A stretch of 64,000 bases of DNA from positions 1-64,000 of the forward strand of contig JAUIAM010000011.1 of NCBI GenBank assembly GCA_030425485.1. Reading direction: 5' to 3'. The notes beneath the pieces were generated by a model that was not told the origin of the DNA, did not search any database, and saw only the letters and a program-made list of their open reading frames with translations. This DNA comes from Verrucomicrobiia bacterium (GTDB lineage Bacteria > Verrucomicrobiota > Verrucomicrobiia > Opitutales > Cerasicoccaceae). Below, in pieces: positions 7,620 to 15,391 of this stretch; position 1 is the first letter of the stretch, and each line of letters begins with the position of its first letter. Position numbers and translations under genes: made by a program.

Positions 7620-8771
7620 ATGGCATCGACCAATCACCTATCGCCCGGCCTCTCCACCCGCTGCGTCCATGCAGGCACTTTGCCCGATGCCTGCGCCGGA
7701 GGCGTCAACTCTCCGCTTTACACCTCCACCGCCTATGCCTACCCCGGCCCGGCAAATGAGAATATCTACCAGCGTTATTTTAATACGCCGAACCAACAAG
7801 CGGTCGCCGACAAGCTAGCCGCACTGGAAGGCGCCGAAGCCGGACTGGTGTTTTCCTCCGGAATGGCTGCGATTTCCACGCTGCTACTGACCTTTCTTCA
7901 GCCGGGCGACCATGCCGTTTTCATGAAGGGTCTCTACGGCGGCACCCATGCCCTGATCCAGGACTTCCTCGCCCGTCAGCAGGTTCGTATCAGTTGGGCG
8001 GATACACCGGATGCATTTGCCAGGGAGCTTAAGGAAAACACGAAGCTGCTCTATATCGAGTCTCCCTCCAACCCGCTGCTGCGCTGCATCGACATTGCCG
8101 CCGTCGCCCGGCTGGCCCATTCCAAGGGCATTCTGTCCGTGATCGACAACACCTTTGCCACACCGATCAACCAGCAGCCGTTCAAGCTCGGCATCGACCT
8201 CTGCCTCCATAGCGCGACCAAATACCTGAACGGACACAGCGATCTCAATGCGGGCATTGTTGTGGCCTCGGACAAACACATCCGGCGCCTGCGTGCCTGC
8301 GCGACCAATCTCGGTGGCATGCTCGATGCGGAGGTCTGCGCCCGGCTGGAGCGTGGGCTGAAGACGCTGGCCATCCGGGTCGAGCGTCACAATGCGAACG
8401 CGCTTCACCTCGCCCGCCACCTGGCGTCGTTACCCGCCGTCGCGCGTGTTTATTACCCCGGCTTGGAGTCGAGCCCGGACCACACCGTCGCCTCCGCGCA
8501 GATGGCCGGATTTGGCGGCATGCTTGGCGTGGAACTGGCCGAGGCCGCGCGCGTACCGCAGGTTCTGCTCAGACTCCGTATCGCCAAACCGGCGCTGAGC
8601 CTGGGAGGGGTGGAGACACTGGTATGCGTGCCCGCCCATACGTCTCACTGCAATCTGTCTCCCCAACAGCGCGAGCAGGTCGGCATCTCCGACGGGCTGA
8701 TCCGAATTTCCGTCGGCATTGAAGACAGCGACGACCTGCTGGAAGATTTTGATCAGGCAATCGGAAGCTGA
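7620..8771 (+). CDS. Trans-sulfuration PLP-dependent enzyme (cystathionine gamma-synthase / methionine gamma-lyase family)
   Basis: The 383-residue enzyme belongs to the Cys/Met metabolism PLP family. The cofactor-binding lysine is K201 in SATKYLNGHSD, and the SVIDNTFATP block (173-182) supplies the ring-stacking Asp. An FSSGMAAI motif at 78-85 lies in the phosphate-binding region. Members act on cysteine, homocysteine, cystathionine or O-acetyl/succinyl-homoserine. No adjacent sulfur gene is present, so substrate and direction cannot be assigned. The gene stands alone. Confidence 0.9.
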   Translation: MASTNHLSPGLSTRCVHAGTLPDACAGGVNSPLYTSTAYAYPGPANENIYQRYFNTPNQQAVADKLAALEGAEAGLVFSSGMAAISTLLLTFLQPGDHAVFMKGLYGGTHALIQDFLARQQVRISWADTPDAFARELKENTKLLYIESPSNPLLRCIDIAAVARLAHSKGILSVIDNTFATPINQQPFKLGIDLCLHSATKYLNGHSDLNAGIVVASDKHIRRLRACATNLGGMLDAEVCARLERGLKTLAIRVERHNANALHLARHLASLPAVARVYYPGLESSPDHTVASAQMAGFGGMLGVELAEAARVPQVLLRLRIAKPALSLGGVETLVCVPAHTSHCNLSPQQREQVGISDGLIRISVGIEDSDDLLEDFDQAIGS

Positions 8772-8864
8772 CGGATTCTTTTGCACTGGCCCATTCTTTT
8801 ACTCGAAAAGCATCGCTAAAATTTCCTGCGCCTTTTCCTCCCCTTGAAGGGGAAAGGCGAGCAT

Positions 8865-9405
8865 ATGCATCAATTTATAAAATGGATCGGGATCAAACTG
8901 GACGTAGCCAGTCAGCGTGAAAAGTTTGTTTCACTGCTGGGTAGCGTGGCCGCGATCTGCGCGTTAATCTACATCGTCCACGATCTTTGCGAACTGCCGC
9001 TTGGGACCGGGCTCATCGCTCTGGTGGGAGCGGTATGTAATTGGAACGGCGAGACTCGGGGTCGCTTATCTGCTGTCCCAGCGCTCAATCATGTCCAGCC
9101 CCGTCGAGGGTCGGGGCCTGCGTGTTTCGATGAGCTTCGACGCCGATATCTTCTCCCAACTCTCGATTGGGCAGCCGATGGAACCGCCGGGCAACACGAT
9201 TCCCGGCCCCCTGTCATCGACCGCATGCACACCCTCGGGATCAGCATAGTCCCGGTGGTCACGCGCAACAATCCACAAAAGCTGGTCGGCTACCTCGGGA
9301 GAACCGACATCCTCGCGGCCCGCCCCAAAGCACTGGGATCAACAGAACCATCGCGAGCGCGGCTGGCCGTAAAACCACGTACCGAACCCTCATCGAGAAC
9401 AATGC
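8865..9405 (+). pseudogene. Chimeric pseudogene: 5' part of an HPP gene joined to a ClC/CBS-like remnant
   Basis: From ATG 8865, about 55 codons match the start of the intact HPP gene at 23631 closely (for example SQREKFVSLLG in both, and LPLGTGLIA). Similarity stops near base 9030. After that, one frame reads AYLLSQRSIMSSPVEGRG and another, further on, ISIVPVVTRNNPQKLVGYLG, then TDILAARPKA. The latter is the end of a CBS domain, and the whole is reminiscent of the C-terminus of a chloride-channel (ClC) protein, with a frameshift between the two parts. No full-length product is possible. The leader upstream (GAAAAGCATCG) is also shared with the 23.6-kb copy. Confidence 0.7.
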
Positions 9406-9506
9406 CTGATGTAGGCAGTATAAAACACTTCGGGGTGTCGTTAACAACGATGCGGTGGATTCTCTTGGGTGTTCAGTGCGATGCTGCGATTAGCGGATCA
9501 ACTTGA

Positions 9507-9848
9507 CTTCTCATCTCAGTGCTGGCATGAATACCAAGTAACACTGCTGATGAAAGCATTCTGTCTCATATTTCTTAACGCACGGCAACGCCACCGGGTT
9601 CTGATTCGAACGGCCCGTCCTGGTTTGCCCGGCGCTGTCAACTGAGCAGAAGGAAGCCCACGTAAGGGTAATCCACGCATAAGAGACATCGCCGGGTAGG
9701 TCCGGCTTGGGTGTCTAACCCAGGGATACCGGCGCGAATACGTCTATCCAAGAGCCCTTGGATATAGCCTTTGCCTATAGCAGTGCCGTAGCGGGCCTGC
9801 GTTTAACCGACTGCCAGCACAACTGGCGCATAATGCTTCACATTTACC
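9507..9848. other. Intergenic region with clustered small hairpins
   Basis: No gene is supportable. Between about 9690 and 9785 several inverted repeats follow one another: CTTGGG...CCCAGG enclosed by CCGG arms, ATCCAAG/CTTGGAT with a four-base loop, and TATAG/CTATA. This could be a structured RNA, a recombination site or the leader of the downstream operon. I do not recognise the family. Confidence 0.3.
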
Positions 9849-10301
9849 ATGATAACCATGAATACTAAACAAATATTTATATCAAAATCTGATTACTTCC
9901 GTATAAAAGCTCTCATCACTGATCCCGATTTTTCCTACATTCACAATGGCCGAACAGCCTCCCTCAAGGGCGAGTTGGAAAGAGCTGCCGTAGTTGAGGA
10001 TTCCGAACTATCTGCAAACCGAGTCGGACTAAACTCCAGAGTAGTGATCAAAGACCTGAGAACGCATGAGAAGGAGGAATACCAGCTCACTATGCCAGAG
10101 GATATGGAGGATGACGAAAGCAATATCTCTATCTTGTCTCCAATCGGAACCATCCTCCTGGGGTATGCTGCGGGAGATGAGATTGCCTGCGACACCCCAG
10201 GCGGCTCCCGCCAGATTCTTATCGAATCAGTTAAGCGAGGCACTCAGGTCCCCAGAAGTCAGCGCTCTGTCATCGACGAAATACTCAACAGAAGCCTGTG
10301 A
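9849..10301 (+). CDS. GreA/GreB C-terminal-domain protein, Rnk-like regulator
   Basis: The 150-residue protein contains LKGELERAAVVEDSEL and SPIGTILLGYAAGDEI, both characteristic of the Rnk / GreA-C family (regulator of nucleoside diphosphate kinase, an FKBP-like fold that binds RNA polymerase). The GreA coiled-coil hairpin is absent, so it is not a cleavage factor. ATG 9849 and ATG 9858 are both possible starts. It is the first of three closely spaced genes. Its target here is unknown. Confidence 0.75.
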   Translation: MITMNTKQIFISKSDYFRIKALITDPDFSYIHNGRTASLKGELERAAVVEDSELSANRVGLNSRVVIKDLRTHEKEEYQLTMPEDMEDDESNISILSPIGTILLGYAAGDEIACDTPGGSRQILIESVKRGTQVPRSQRSVIDEILNRSL

Positions 10302-10343
10302 CCTACGGCTCGAAACTGCGAATAACCATTGAATGAATACCAT

Positions 10344-10703
10344 ATGAAAGCACACACCCTTTTTATACTAAAACCATGCGAACTCGACGCGGAGAAAATA
10401 ACCGCCTACTGTAGGGATAGCGCGCAAGTCTTGGGCTTGTTCCAGTTCTTCCCCTACCTGAAGGATCATGTCGAGGTTCGTGTATTAAATGACCAAGAGC
10501 CCCGCACTGAACTGGTTAGCATGCTGGGCGAAAGCAACCAGTCCTGCCCCTTGCTATTACTCAATGCAGAACTGTCAGCGATACCGCCCCTCGTAAATAT
10601 CATGCAGGCAAATGGGCGCCGCTTTATCACGGGGACACAGCAAATTTCCCGATATCTGGCAGCTACCTACGGCTCCGCAGTTAATCAGGGGAAATCAGCA
10701 TGA
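10344..10703 (+). CDS. DUF3088 family protein
   Basis: Starting at ATG 10344 the product is 119 residues and begins KAHTLFILKPC, with NQSCPLLLLN in the middle and FITGTQQISRYLAATYG near the end. This is the layout of DUF3088, a small thioredoxin/glutathione-S-transferase N-domain-like family of unknown function. It follows the rnk-like gene by 42 bases and overlaps the HAD gene by four bases (ATGA), indicating one operon. Confidence 0.7.
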   Translation: MKAHTLFILKPCELDAEKITAYCRDSAQVLGLFQFFPYLKDHVEVRVLNDQEPRTELVSMLGESNQSCPLLLLNAELSAIPPLVNIMQANGRRFITGTQQISRYLAATYGSAVNQGKSA

Positions 10704-11341
10704 AGCATTTTCTTTTTGATCTCGACGGCACCCTTGGAAATACCCTTCCGCTGTGTATCCAAGCCTTCCAGGAATCCTTACAGTCGGTCACCGGACAGAA
10801 CTTCAGTGGAGAGGAGATTTCCGCAACCTTTGGTCCCTGTGAACTGGGAACAATTCGCGCACTCGCACCCAGCAAGGAAACCGAGGCCCTGGATAGCTAT
10901 TTGAAGCGGTACCGCGCCCTGCACGCCAACTGGTCGAGGCCATTCGACGGAATCTGGGAAATAATGGATTACCTGCATGAGCGAAAGGCTTTTATCGGAT
11001 TGATAACATCGAAAGGGTCCCCGAGCACACATATCACCCTGAAGCAATATGGAATGGAAGATACATTCAGGGTCGTAAAAACAGGGGTTCCCAACGGACC
11101 CATAAAAGACCTACAAATCAAAGAGACCTTGCGGGATTTCATGATGAGGCCGCAGGAAGTTTTGTATGTAGGAGACTCGCCGATCGACATCGCCGCCTCG
11201 CGTGCAGCAGGCATACGTGTCGCAGCCGCAGCTTGGGCTCCCACCTCTGACGCAGACCTTCTCCGTTCGAAGAATCCGGACTTCTTGTTCACCTCAGTCA
11301 AAGATTTCTATTCATTCATTAGAACGACGCTCCACGGCTGA
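10700..11341 (+). CDS. HAD-superfamily hydrolase (phosphoglycolate phosphatase-like)
   Basis: This is a 213-residue HAD phosphatase. Motif I is FDLDGTLGNT (residues 5-14), motif II is in LITSKGSP, and motif IV is VGDSPIDIAASRAAG, which binds Mg. A helical cap lies between motifs I and II, as in the PGP/beta-phosphoglucomutase group. Substrate unknown. It is the third gene of the rnk-like/DUF3088/HAD operon and overlaps the preceding gene by four bases. Confidence 0.85.
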   Translation: MKHFLFDLDGTLGNTLPLCIQAFQESLQSVTGQNFSGEEISATFGPCELGTIRALAPSKETEALDSYLKRYRALHANWSRPFDGIWEIMDYLHERKAFIGLITSKGSPSTHITLKQYGMEDTFRVVKTGVPNGPIKDLQIKETLRDFMMRPQEVLYVGDSPIDIAASRAAGIRVAAAAWAPTSDADLLRSKNPDFLFTSVKDFYSFIRTTLHG

Positions 11342-11431
11342 ATACGGTTCGTTGGCGACGGGTCATTCATCAGAACCGCGTGACAATAGCTCATCGATCT
11401 ACCCGTTTTCAAAATCAGGTAGCAGCATCCA

Positions 11432-11476
11432 ATAAAAAAGGCCATCCATCGGAATTTAAACCTGTGGATGGCCTTT
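11432..11476 (-). terminator. Terminator of the small basic protein gene
   Basis: On the minus strand AAAGGCCATCCA pairs with TGGATGGCCTTT across a loop of roughly 15 bases, and six Ts follow. It sits about ten bases after the stop codon of the 41-residue gene. Confidence 0.8.
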
Positions 11477-11486
11477 GTATAGGCAT

Positions 11487-11612
11487 TTACTTCTTGTGTT
11501 TAGTCGTTTCGCGCGACCCCATCAACTCGATATGCTTGCGCTTCTTACTGCTAACTTTGGATGCACTTTGCTTGTTTTTCTTATTGATCGCCTTTGGTGA
11601 TTTATCTCCCAT
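11487..11612 (-). CDS. Small basic protein of 41 residues (MGDKSPK... family)
   Basis: The ATG at 11612 is preceded by AGGAG at good spacing and the gene is followed by a strong terminator, so the unit looks real in spite of its size. The product starts MGDKSPKAINKKNKQSASK and is rich in Lys and Ser, with no hydrophobic segment. Short proteins beginning MGDKSPK are seen in many Gram-negative bacteria and have no known role. Nucleic-acid or ribosome binding is a guess from charge alone. Confidence 0.75.
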   Translation of the reverse strand: MGDKSPKAINKKNKQSASKVSSKKRKHIELMGSRETTKHKK

Positions 11613-11674
11613 TTTAGACTCCTGTTTTTAATGGTTTACTCGTGTATTGGATGATCAGGTCTGTGCTTACCTAA

Positions 11675-12262
11675 TCAGCGTTTCTTGAGGTTTTCCTCAG
11701 TGGAAAATGCGCCGGGAATCCAGTTCGCAATCGGCGGTGTAGTCCCTACGTTGCGCAGGTCCTCAATTGTGTAGAACGGTGTCGGCTCAAACTCGGACAG
11801 TATGGCAAGAACACTCTTTAGTCGCTTACGCTTCGATATGACCAGGAATACGTTGACCTTTCCTTTCAGCCCGTCGGCATCCACAGAGGTCACACCAAAA
11901 CCGTCCCCAGAAATGCGACTCCTGAGTTGTTCTTCATCGTTGCTCTGCGCAATTACGCGTATCAAGACATAGCCTAGAGCAAGTTTTTCTTCGATCCACA
12001 TGCCAACGTAAGTTCCAGCCGAAAAACCGCCAGACCAAGCAAGAATTGACGCGATATTGGTTAGGTTTTCCATCACTTGTGTGATCGCCACTAACCAGAT
12101 AGTTATTTCAATAAATGCTAATATCGGCACCGTTTTTTTCATTCCCCTGTAAATGAGAATATGCCGCAGCGTAGCCATGCTGACGTCTGTCAGCTTAGCG
12201 ATAAAAATCAGTGCTGGAATAATAACCCAGCTTACATAATCAAATAAATATATATAGTCCAC
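11675..12262 (-). CDS. UPF0316 membrane protein (DUF5698 + DUF2179)
   Basis: The 195-residue protein starts with three hydrophobic helices (about residues 10-27, 40-62 and 66-85) including the characteristic DVSMATLRHILIYRG motif. A soluble C-terminal domain (about residues 95-170) then matches the DUF2179 ferredoxin-like fold found in YitT-type proteins. This is the UPF0316 arrangement; function unknown. The gene stands alone between the small basic protein and a long AT-rich spacer. Confidence 0.85.
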   Translation of the reverse strand: MDYIYLFDYVSWVIIPALIFIAKLTDVSMATLRHILIYRGMKKTVPILAFIEITIWLVAITQVMENLTNIASILAWSGGFSAGTYVGMWIEEKLALGYVLIRVIAQSNDEEQLRSRISGDGFGVTSVDADGLKGKVNVFLVISKRKRLKSVLAILSEFEPTPFYTIEDLRNVGTTPPIANWIPGAFSTEENLKKR

Positions 12263-13145
12263 TTTGAGGTAGAGTTAAAGTTAATATACCCCAGCTTTCA
12301 TGATGGCTATGGCAGCAATTTACGCCAGTAGGCCAGGACTGATCGTCCATCTGCTCTCAGAAGCTGCTCCAATTAACACAGTTCAAATACAGATTGAAAA
12401 GTGAATTCACTGATCGATCAGAGACCAGTGACGAACCCGCCAGGAAATCAATTATTAAAGCCGATGAACACCAAGAAGAACGAACCAAGACTGCCTCGTC
12501 CTCAACCGTTCAACGGCCAATCGCGAGAAAGATCAGATAGCATTTCTCACGTACAATCCTGTAAAATATGTTAGTGGAAGGACTCATTCCAAACCTAATC
12601 CATATAATAAAAATACTAAGTCAAGAAATCATCATTAAAATGAACAATTATGTTCATATTAGAAAAGTAATAACCCCATACATTAGGGTGGTTCGTTTTT
12701 CTCTAAACGAAAATTAAGCGAGTGACATTTTCCGGAGGTCCCCCAGCCTTGCAGTATACTTAATTTGATTCTTTTAAGGATGTTGACGGAACGCGGTCGG
12801 CGATGGAACACAGCAGGCATGAGGTTTATATTTACGCCTGCCAGAAACGGGGCAATACATCGATATTTCGTTATGCAAGCAAACGACTGTCGACCAGAAC
12901 CCTTGGTGCGGAACTTCGCGCGCTGAGGCCATGGGGCACCTGAACATGAGCATGCTTTCCGCGGACAGCAATTTGAAATAAAAAGCTCTTAAGAGGTTCT
13001 TGAACAGCGACTTTTGTCGTCTCTGTGGTCATCAAATGATGGCGATCGCTGGAGCGGTAAGCTTGCCAAATTGATGGCATTCTCCCTTCAGTGAACATTA
13101 TTTTTAGCTTTATCTAATAATCTAGATTGTATTGTATCGTAACCC
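12263..13145. other. Long spacer upstream of Wadjet, AT-rich in part
   Basis: This 880-base spacer has no gene I can support. The stretch 12540-12720 is visibly more AT-rich than the flanks. Near 12820-12845 GCAGGC and GCCTGC form a hairpin. The short open frames (12774-12971 and 12871-13098, minus strand) show no recognisable domain. The region must hold the Wadjet promoter and perhaps one end of the transferred segment. Confidence 0.5.
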
Positions 13146-14645
13146 ATGGAAACGGCACCGACGTTGGCTCGCAGGTTAATCGTTGAGCGGCTAAACCATC
13201 CGGCCTGGCTATTGCTGGCTGCGACACGGGGACCACTCATATTGGCCAGCCTGAAGCCCTTGTTTGAGAGCAGTTCGTCTGAAATCACCTTGGAGGATGC
13301 GCGCGAGCAATTGGCTAGCCTCCTGTCTCAACACGCGAACGACCCAACTTACGGCATCGACTCCGATGACTTCCGTGCGCTGGCGCGCCGGGAGTTGCGC
13401 GACTGGATCAAGCGCGGCTTGCTGGTCGAGCGAAGCGGTATCCTATTCGCGACCGACGCGCTGCAGGCAACGTTTCGCTTCCTGGAAACGATTGAGCAGC
13501 GCGTAATGACAACGACGGCTTCGCGCTTGGCCACCGTCCAGCAAAAGATAGAAGTGCTGCAAGCCAATCTCAACCCTGATCGTGAATCACGCGCTGCTTA
13601 TATTCAGCGCAAGATGACTGAACTCGAACAGGAGCTGGAACGTGTACGACAGGGCGACTTTGAGGTCCTTGAAGGCGAACGCGCGGTCGAGGAAATCCGT
13701 GAACTCTACAGCCTGGCCATGAGCCTGCGGGCTGACTTTCAGAGAGTGGAGGACTCCTACCGGGAGGCCGACCGCAGCCTGCGGCAGTCGATCATCGGGG
13801 ATGAGCAAAATCGCGGCGAAGTGGTGGATAAGCTCCTCGCCACCGATGCCGCGCTTCTGGAAACGCCGGAGGGTCGTGTCTTCGATGGCTTTTACCGTCA
13901 AATCCAGCTTGGCACCGACCTAGATGTCATGCGAGGCCGCCTGCGCGCCATACTCGACCACAACGCCTCCATACGAGCCCTCGACCGTCGGCAAACCCAG
14001 GACTTAAAGTTCCTGGTCTCTCACTTGATCGACGAATCCAAGAGCGTCCTCCAGGCGCGTTCGCAAGGTGAGCGCGACGTCAAAGGCTTTATCAAATCAG
14101 GACTCGCAGCAGAGAATCACCGCGTCGGTCAACTGCTTCAGCAAGTGCTGGAGGCGGCACTCACCATGGACTGGGGAAAACAATCGGTGCGCCGAGCGCC
14201 CGCGCTGCTGCCTCCCATCGCGCCTTCTCTACCCAGCCTGCCGGTGGCGGGTAGGCTCTGTTATAAGGAGATAACGGATATCGAAGAAGCCGCTTTGAAT
14301 CTTGAGCAGCAGCAAGGTAGCCTCGACCAACTGGAAGAGGACTTTGTGGCCTGTGACGACGATCTGGATACCCTGGTGCTTTATCAAAACACCCTCGATT
14401 ATTTGCGTAAAAACAGGAGCTCTCATCGCCTCAGTGAATTGGCCGCCGCCTTGCCGCCGGAATATGATGTGGAGACATTGGCCTACTGGCTAGCACTGGC
14501 ACGTGAAGCGGAATGCCAAGTAGGGCCAGGCATGGAAACCTTCACTCTTGAATATGAATACGAACGCGCGGTGGACTTTACCGCACCGCTTCTTGCCCTT
14601 GATGCGGAGGCCGTGAGCGCGGTGGACCCGGAGCACCTGGTATGA
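13146..14645 (+). CDS. jetA: Wadjet type I protein JetA (DUF3375, kleisin-like)
   Basis: JetA (499 residues) is the kleisin-like subunit that bridges the heads of the SMC ATPase JetC in the anti-plasmid Wadjet complex. The N-terminus (LNHPAWLLLAATRGPLILA) and the following DDFRALARRELRDWIKRGLL winged-helix-type segment fit DUF3375. A long helical, charged middle region follows (about residues 120-260), as expected. Identification rests on the complete four-gene order as much as on the protein itself. The gene ends with an ATGA overlap with jetB. No clear ribosome site precedes ATG 13146. Confidence 0.9.
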   Translation: METAPTLARRLIVERLNHPAWLLLAATRGPLILASLKPLFESSSSEITLEDAREQLASLLSQHANDPTYGIDSDDFRALARRELRDWIKRGLLVERSGILFATDALQATFRFLETIEQRVMTTTASRLATVQQKIEVLQANLNPDRESRAAYIQRKMTELEQELERVRQGDFEVLEGERAVEEIRELYSLAMSLRADFQRVEDSYREADRSLRQSIIGDEQNRGEVVDKLLATDAALLETPEGRVFDGFYRQIQLGTDLDVMRGRLRAILDHNASIRALDRRQTQDLKFLVSHLIDESKSVLQARSQGERDVKGFIKSGLAAENHRVGQLLQQVLEAALTMDWGKQSVRRAPALLPPIAPSLPSLPVAGRLCYKEITDIEEAALNLEQQQGSLDQLEEDFVACDDDLDTLVLYQNTLDYLRKNRSSHRLSELAAALPPEYDVETLAYWLALAREAECQVGPGMETFTLEYEYERAVDFTAPLLALDAEAVSAVDPEHLV

Positions 14646-15391
14646 GCGATTACTTCGACCAGCGACTAAGTTCAGAGGAAGCTCCAAATAGCAGTAGCGG
14701 GGGTGGCTCCGAAATGAACAGCCCCCTCGGTGCCCTGGATGAAAAAGATTCAAGCGTCTCCCAGGAAACCGCCGGGTCAATCAAAGCCGCAGTGCAGGAA
14801 TTGCTCAAATACGGGTTGGTTGAAGCGTCGGCAAAGCCGAACATATACCGCGAACTCAAACAGAACCCTGAGACGATAAAGCGGACCCTGGAACCCTTCG
14901 ATTTACAAATGGCCCTGGATGAGGTACGCGGGATTGCGTTTCTCGAAGTGCTACCCGCAGGGGAGGAGGCTGATGCCAACGATCCCTGGCAGCATCCTCT
15001 GGTCAGACGCCAGCGCCTGACCACGGAGCAATCTTTGCTGGTTGCCATCCTGCGCCAGGCCTACGTTGCTTATGAGCAAACTCACGGCATTGGTGCTTCC
15101 GACGCCCGCATCGATTTCGAGGAGTTACTGGCCCAGTTTTCGGTTTACATGGGTTCCTCCGGCAGCGACAAAGCTGACACGGAGCGGCTCCGGCGCGTTC
15201 TTACCCAACTGGTAACACATGGCATCGCGAGTGAGCCGGACAAGGAAAACCAGGTTGCGATCCGGCCCATCATTGTGCATCTGGCCAATCCCGAGCACCT
15301 AGCCCTGTTGCTGGAACACTTTCGCAAGCTGGCCAGCAACTCGCTCACCAGCGATACAGAGTCTGAGCCAAATGTGGAGGACGAGGTATGA
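14642..15391 (+). CDS. jetB: Wadjet type I protein JetB (DUF4194, KITE-like)
   Basis: JetB (249 residues) is the KITE (tandem winged helix) partner of the kleisin in Wadjet, comparable to MukE. The first 45 residues are Ser/Gly-rich and likely disordered. The folded part starts around AAVQELLKYGLVEASAKPN, with a second helical block LTTEQSLLVAILRQAYVAYE near residue 125. It is joined to jetA and jetC by four-base ATGA overlaps on both sides. Confidence 0.88.
   Translation: MSDYFDQRLSSEEAPNSSSGGGSEMNSPLGALDEKDSSVSQETAGSIKAAVQELLKYGLVEASAKPNIYRELKQNPETIKRTLEPFDLQMALDEVRGIAFLEVLPAGEEADANDPWQHPLVRRQRLTTEQSLLVAILRQAYVAYEQTHGIGASDARIDFEELLAQFSVYMGSSGSDKADTERLRRVLTQLVTHGIASEPDKENQVAIRPIIVHLANPEHLALLLEHFRKLASNSLTSDTESEPNVEDEV

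Noticed and set aside
9590-9640. GATTCGAACGG string resembling a tRNA T-loop
   Set aside because: No acceptor, D-arm or anticodon arm could be placed around it.
12774-13098. Two short minus-strand frames upstream of jetA
   Set aside because: Neither resembles a known protein, and no ribosome site is seen; kept only as part of the spacer.
12263-13145. CRISPR array or phage remnants upstream of Wadjet
   Set aside because: No regularly spaced repeats were visible here or elsewhere in the window.
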